A DNA stretch of 41,474 nt from Hyphomicrobiales bacterium (GTDB lineage: Bacteria; Pseudomonadota; Alphaproteobacteria; Rhizobiales; Methyloligellaceae), in contig JANQLP010000006.1 of NCBI GenBank assembly GCA_028280515.1, positions 1 through 41,474 of the forward strand, written 5' to 3'. Positions 39,855-41,474 of this stretch are shown one piece after another. Numbering within the stretch: position 1 is the stretch's first letter; each line of letters starts with the position of its first letter. A program made the translations under genes and the position numbers. Below the pieces are notes generated by a model. The model saw only the letters and a list, made by a program, of their open reading frames with translations, was not told the DNA's origin and made no database searches.

Positions 39855-41474
39855 ATGGACGAAAATAGTCGAAATCTGTTGATGGCGGTCGTGCTGTCGG
39901 TCGCGGTGCTCTTTGCCTGGCAGGCATTTCTGGCACCCGAGAGAGAGCAGCAAACGCGACAACAGCAACAGCAGACAACGCAGGCCCCGCAACCCGGCGC
40001 ACCCTCGACAACGCCGCGGCCCGACTCACCCGGCGGTCCACCGCAACCCGTCCCCCAAACAGTTGCACCGTCTTCGGTGCCCACCGTCAGGGGCGCGACC
40101 CGCGAAACCGCCCTTGCCACCTCAAAGCGCATCAAGATCGAAACACCGAAGCTGAGGGGTTCGATCTCGTTGACCGGCGCACGCATCGACGACCTGATCC
40201 TCTCCAAATACCGCGAGACAGTCGATCCCAACAGTCCGAATGTCACCCTGTTTTCGCCCTCCGGCAGCACCAACCCGTATTATGCGGAGCATGGCTGGGC
40301 GAGCGGCGGCGGCACTCAGCTGAAGCTTCCGAACGCGCAAACACAGTGGACGGCGCTCTCGTCGGGACCGCTCAAACCCGGCTCACCGGTCGCGCTCGAA
40401 TGGGACAATGGCGAGGGCCTGGTCTTCCGGCGCACGATTTCGCTGAATGACCATTACCTCTTCAAGATCAATCAGGAGGTCGAAAACAAGACCGGCAACG
40501 CCGTCACCCTCTACCCCTACGCTCTGATCTCGCGCCACGGCCAGCCGCAGATCCAGGGCTTCTTCATTCTTCATGAGGGCCTGATCGGCGTTTCCGGCGA
40601 GGAAGGCCTGCAGGAGATCGATTACGACGACGCGATCGAGGACAAGAGCGTCGCGTTTGACAATGTGAGGGGCGGCTGGCTCGGCATCACCGACAAGTAC
40701 TGGGCGTCGGCCCTCATTCCCAACCAGGAAACCCCCTATCGCGCGAAATACTCAGGCTGGTTCGTCAACGGCAAGGATCATTATCAGACCGACTATCTGG
40801 CAAGCGCCATCCAGATTCCCGCGGGCGGCAAAGGATCGTCCGAAGGGCTGCTGTTTGCCGGCGCCAAGGAGGTCGATGTCGTCGATGATGAGGCCGCGAA
40901 ATACAATATCGACCGGTTCGACCTGCTGATCGACTGGGGCTGGTTCTATTTTCTTACCAAGCCGCTGTTCTTCGCCATCGACTATTTCCACAAGCTGGTG
41001 GGCAATTTCGGCCTGTCGATCCTGATCGTCACGGTGCTTATCAAGCTGGTCATGTTCCCGCTGGCCAACAAGTCCTATGCGTCGATGAGCAAGATGAAGA
41101 AGCTGCAGCCGGAGATGATGAAGATCCGGGAACGCTTTGCCGACGACAAGATGCGCCAGCAGGAAGCTCTGATGAAGCTGTACAGGGAGGAGAAGGTCAA
41201 CCCGGCCTCGGGCTGCCTGCCGATCCTGATCCAGATCCCGGTGTTCTTCGCTCTCTACAAGGTGCTGTTCGTCACCATCGAGATGCGCCACGCGCCGTTC
41301 TACGGCTGGATCAAGGACCTCTCGGCGCCCGATCCGACGACCATCTTCAACCTGTTTGGCGTCATCCCGTGGGACCCGCCGGGCTTCCTGATGATCGGCC
41401 TCTGGCCGCTGATCATGGGCTTCACCATGTTCGTGCAGATGCGGCTCAACCCGGCGCCGCCGGACCCGATCCAG
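39855..41474 (+). CDS. yidC: Membrane protein insertase YidC (C-terminus beyond window)
   Basis: 540 codons of YidC/Oxa1 insertase are present before the window ends. It inserts and folds inner-membrane proteins, alone or with SecYEG. The N terminus (DENSRNLLMAVVLSVAVLFAW) is the first membrane anchor. A Gln/Pro-rich linker of about 60 residues follows, then the large periplasmic domain. The conserved core begins at about residue 385, with FGLSILIVTVLIKLVMFPLA, KMKKLQPEMMKIRERF and SGCLPILIQIPVFFALYKVL. The frame is open to the last base. The ATG at 39855 is 31 bp after rnpA. Confidence 0.97.
   Translation, partial: MDENSRNLLMAVVLSVAVLFAWQAFLAPEREQQTRQQQQQTTQAPQPGAPSTTPRPDSPGGPPQPVPQTVAPSSVPTVRGATRETALATSKRIKIETPKLRGSISLTGARIDDLILSKYRETVDPNSPNVTLFSPSGSTNPYYAEHGWASGGGTQLKLPNAQTQWTALSSGPLKPGSPVALEWDNGEGLVFRRTISLNDHYLFKINQEVENKTGNAVTLYPYALISRHGQPQIQGFFILHEGLIGVSGEEGLQEIDYDDAIEDKSVAFDNVRGGWLGITDKYWASALIPNQETPYRAKYSGWFVNGKDHYQTDYLASAIQIPAGGKGSSEGLLFAGAKEVDVVDDEAAKYNIDRFDLLIDWGWFYFLTKPLFFAIDYFHKLVGNFGLSILIVTVLIKLVMFPLANKSYASMSKMKKLQPEMMKIRERFADDKMRQQEALMKLYREEKVNPASGCLPILIQIPVFFALYKVLFVTIEMRHAPFYGWIKDLSAPDPTTIFNLFGVIPWDPPGFLMIGLWPLIMGFTMFVQMRLNPAPPDPIQ

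Overview
The window reads as a chromosomal piece of an alphaproteobacterium, plausibly of the Hyphomicrobiales. The basis is high GC content, a beta-carotene ketolase-type carotenoid cluster, a TAXI-type TRAP transporter, an NAD-dependent formate dehydrogenase of the methylotroph/Pseudomonas type, a compact type II-C Cas9, and an rpmH-rnpA-yidC block at the right end. The taxon is inferred from gene content only.

Layout. (1) 0.1-13.1 kb is a catabolic island. Two ureohydrolase-family genes on the minus strand diverge from a plus-strand run: TAXI-TRAP binding protein and fused permease, ATP-dependent hydantoinase/oxoprolinase subunits A and B, aldehyde dehydrogenase, LysR regulator, and a two-subunit thiamine diphosphate (ThDP) decarboxylase. 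Together they look like uptake, opening or amide hydrolysis of a cyclic compound, 2-oxoacid decarboxylation, aldehyde oxidation and removal of a guanidino group as urea. The substrate is unknown. One of the two ureohydrolases lacks a metal-ligand His and the substrate-binding Glu. (2) 13.3-22.2 kb is a carotenoid cluster: crtY-crtB on plus; crtW, a two-gene ABC-2 exporter and crtE on minus; type 2 IPP isomerase and crtI on plus. No crtZ is present, so canthaxanthin is the predicted end product. (3) 22.3-25.4 kb holds an unrecognised protein made of two copies of one domain, an MFS permease and a small secreted protein.

(4) 25.6-31.3 kb is a complete type II-C CRISPR-Cas9 locus. The array has 15 repeats and 14 spacers, followed by its own terminator, then cas2, cas1 and cas9 on the minus strand and a tracrRNA gene on the plus strand beyond cas9. 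Pairing of tracrRNA to the repeat, the terminator and a -10 element at the end of each repeat all say that the array is read rightward, against the cas genes, probably from a promoter inside every repeat as in Neisseria. (5) 31.35-34.07 kb is a LysR gene plus formate dehydrogenase, lying between an intact tRNA-Arg(ACG) and a 31-bp copy of its 3' end. This looks like an integration scar.

(6) 34.2-39.0 kb carries an orphan sensor kinase, then a MerA/lipoamide-dehydrogenase-like flavoprotein, a TVP38/TMEM64 membrane protein and a DUF547 protein. (7) 39.1-41.5 kb has a strong promoter, rpmH (GTG start), rnpA and the first 540 codons of yidC, which runs off the window.
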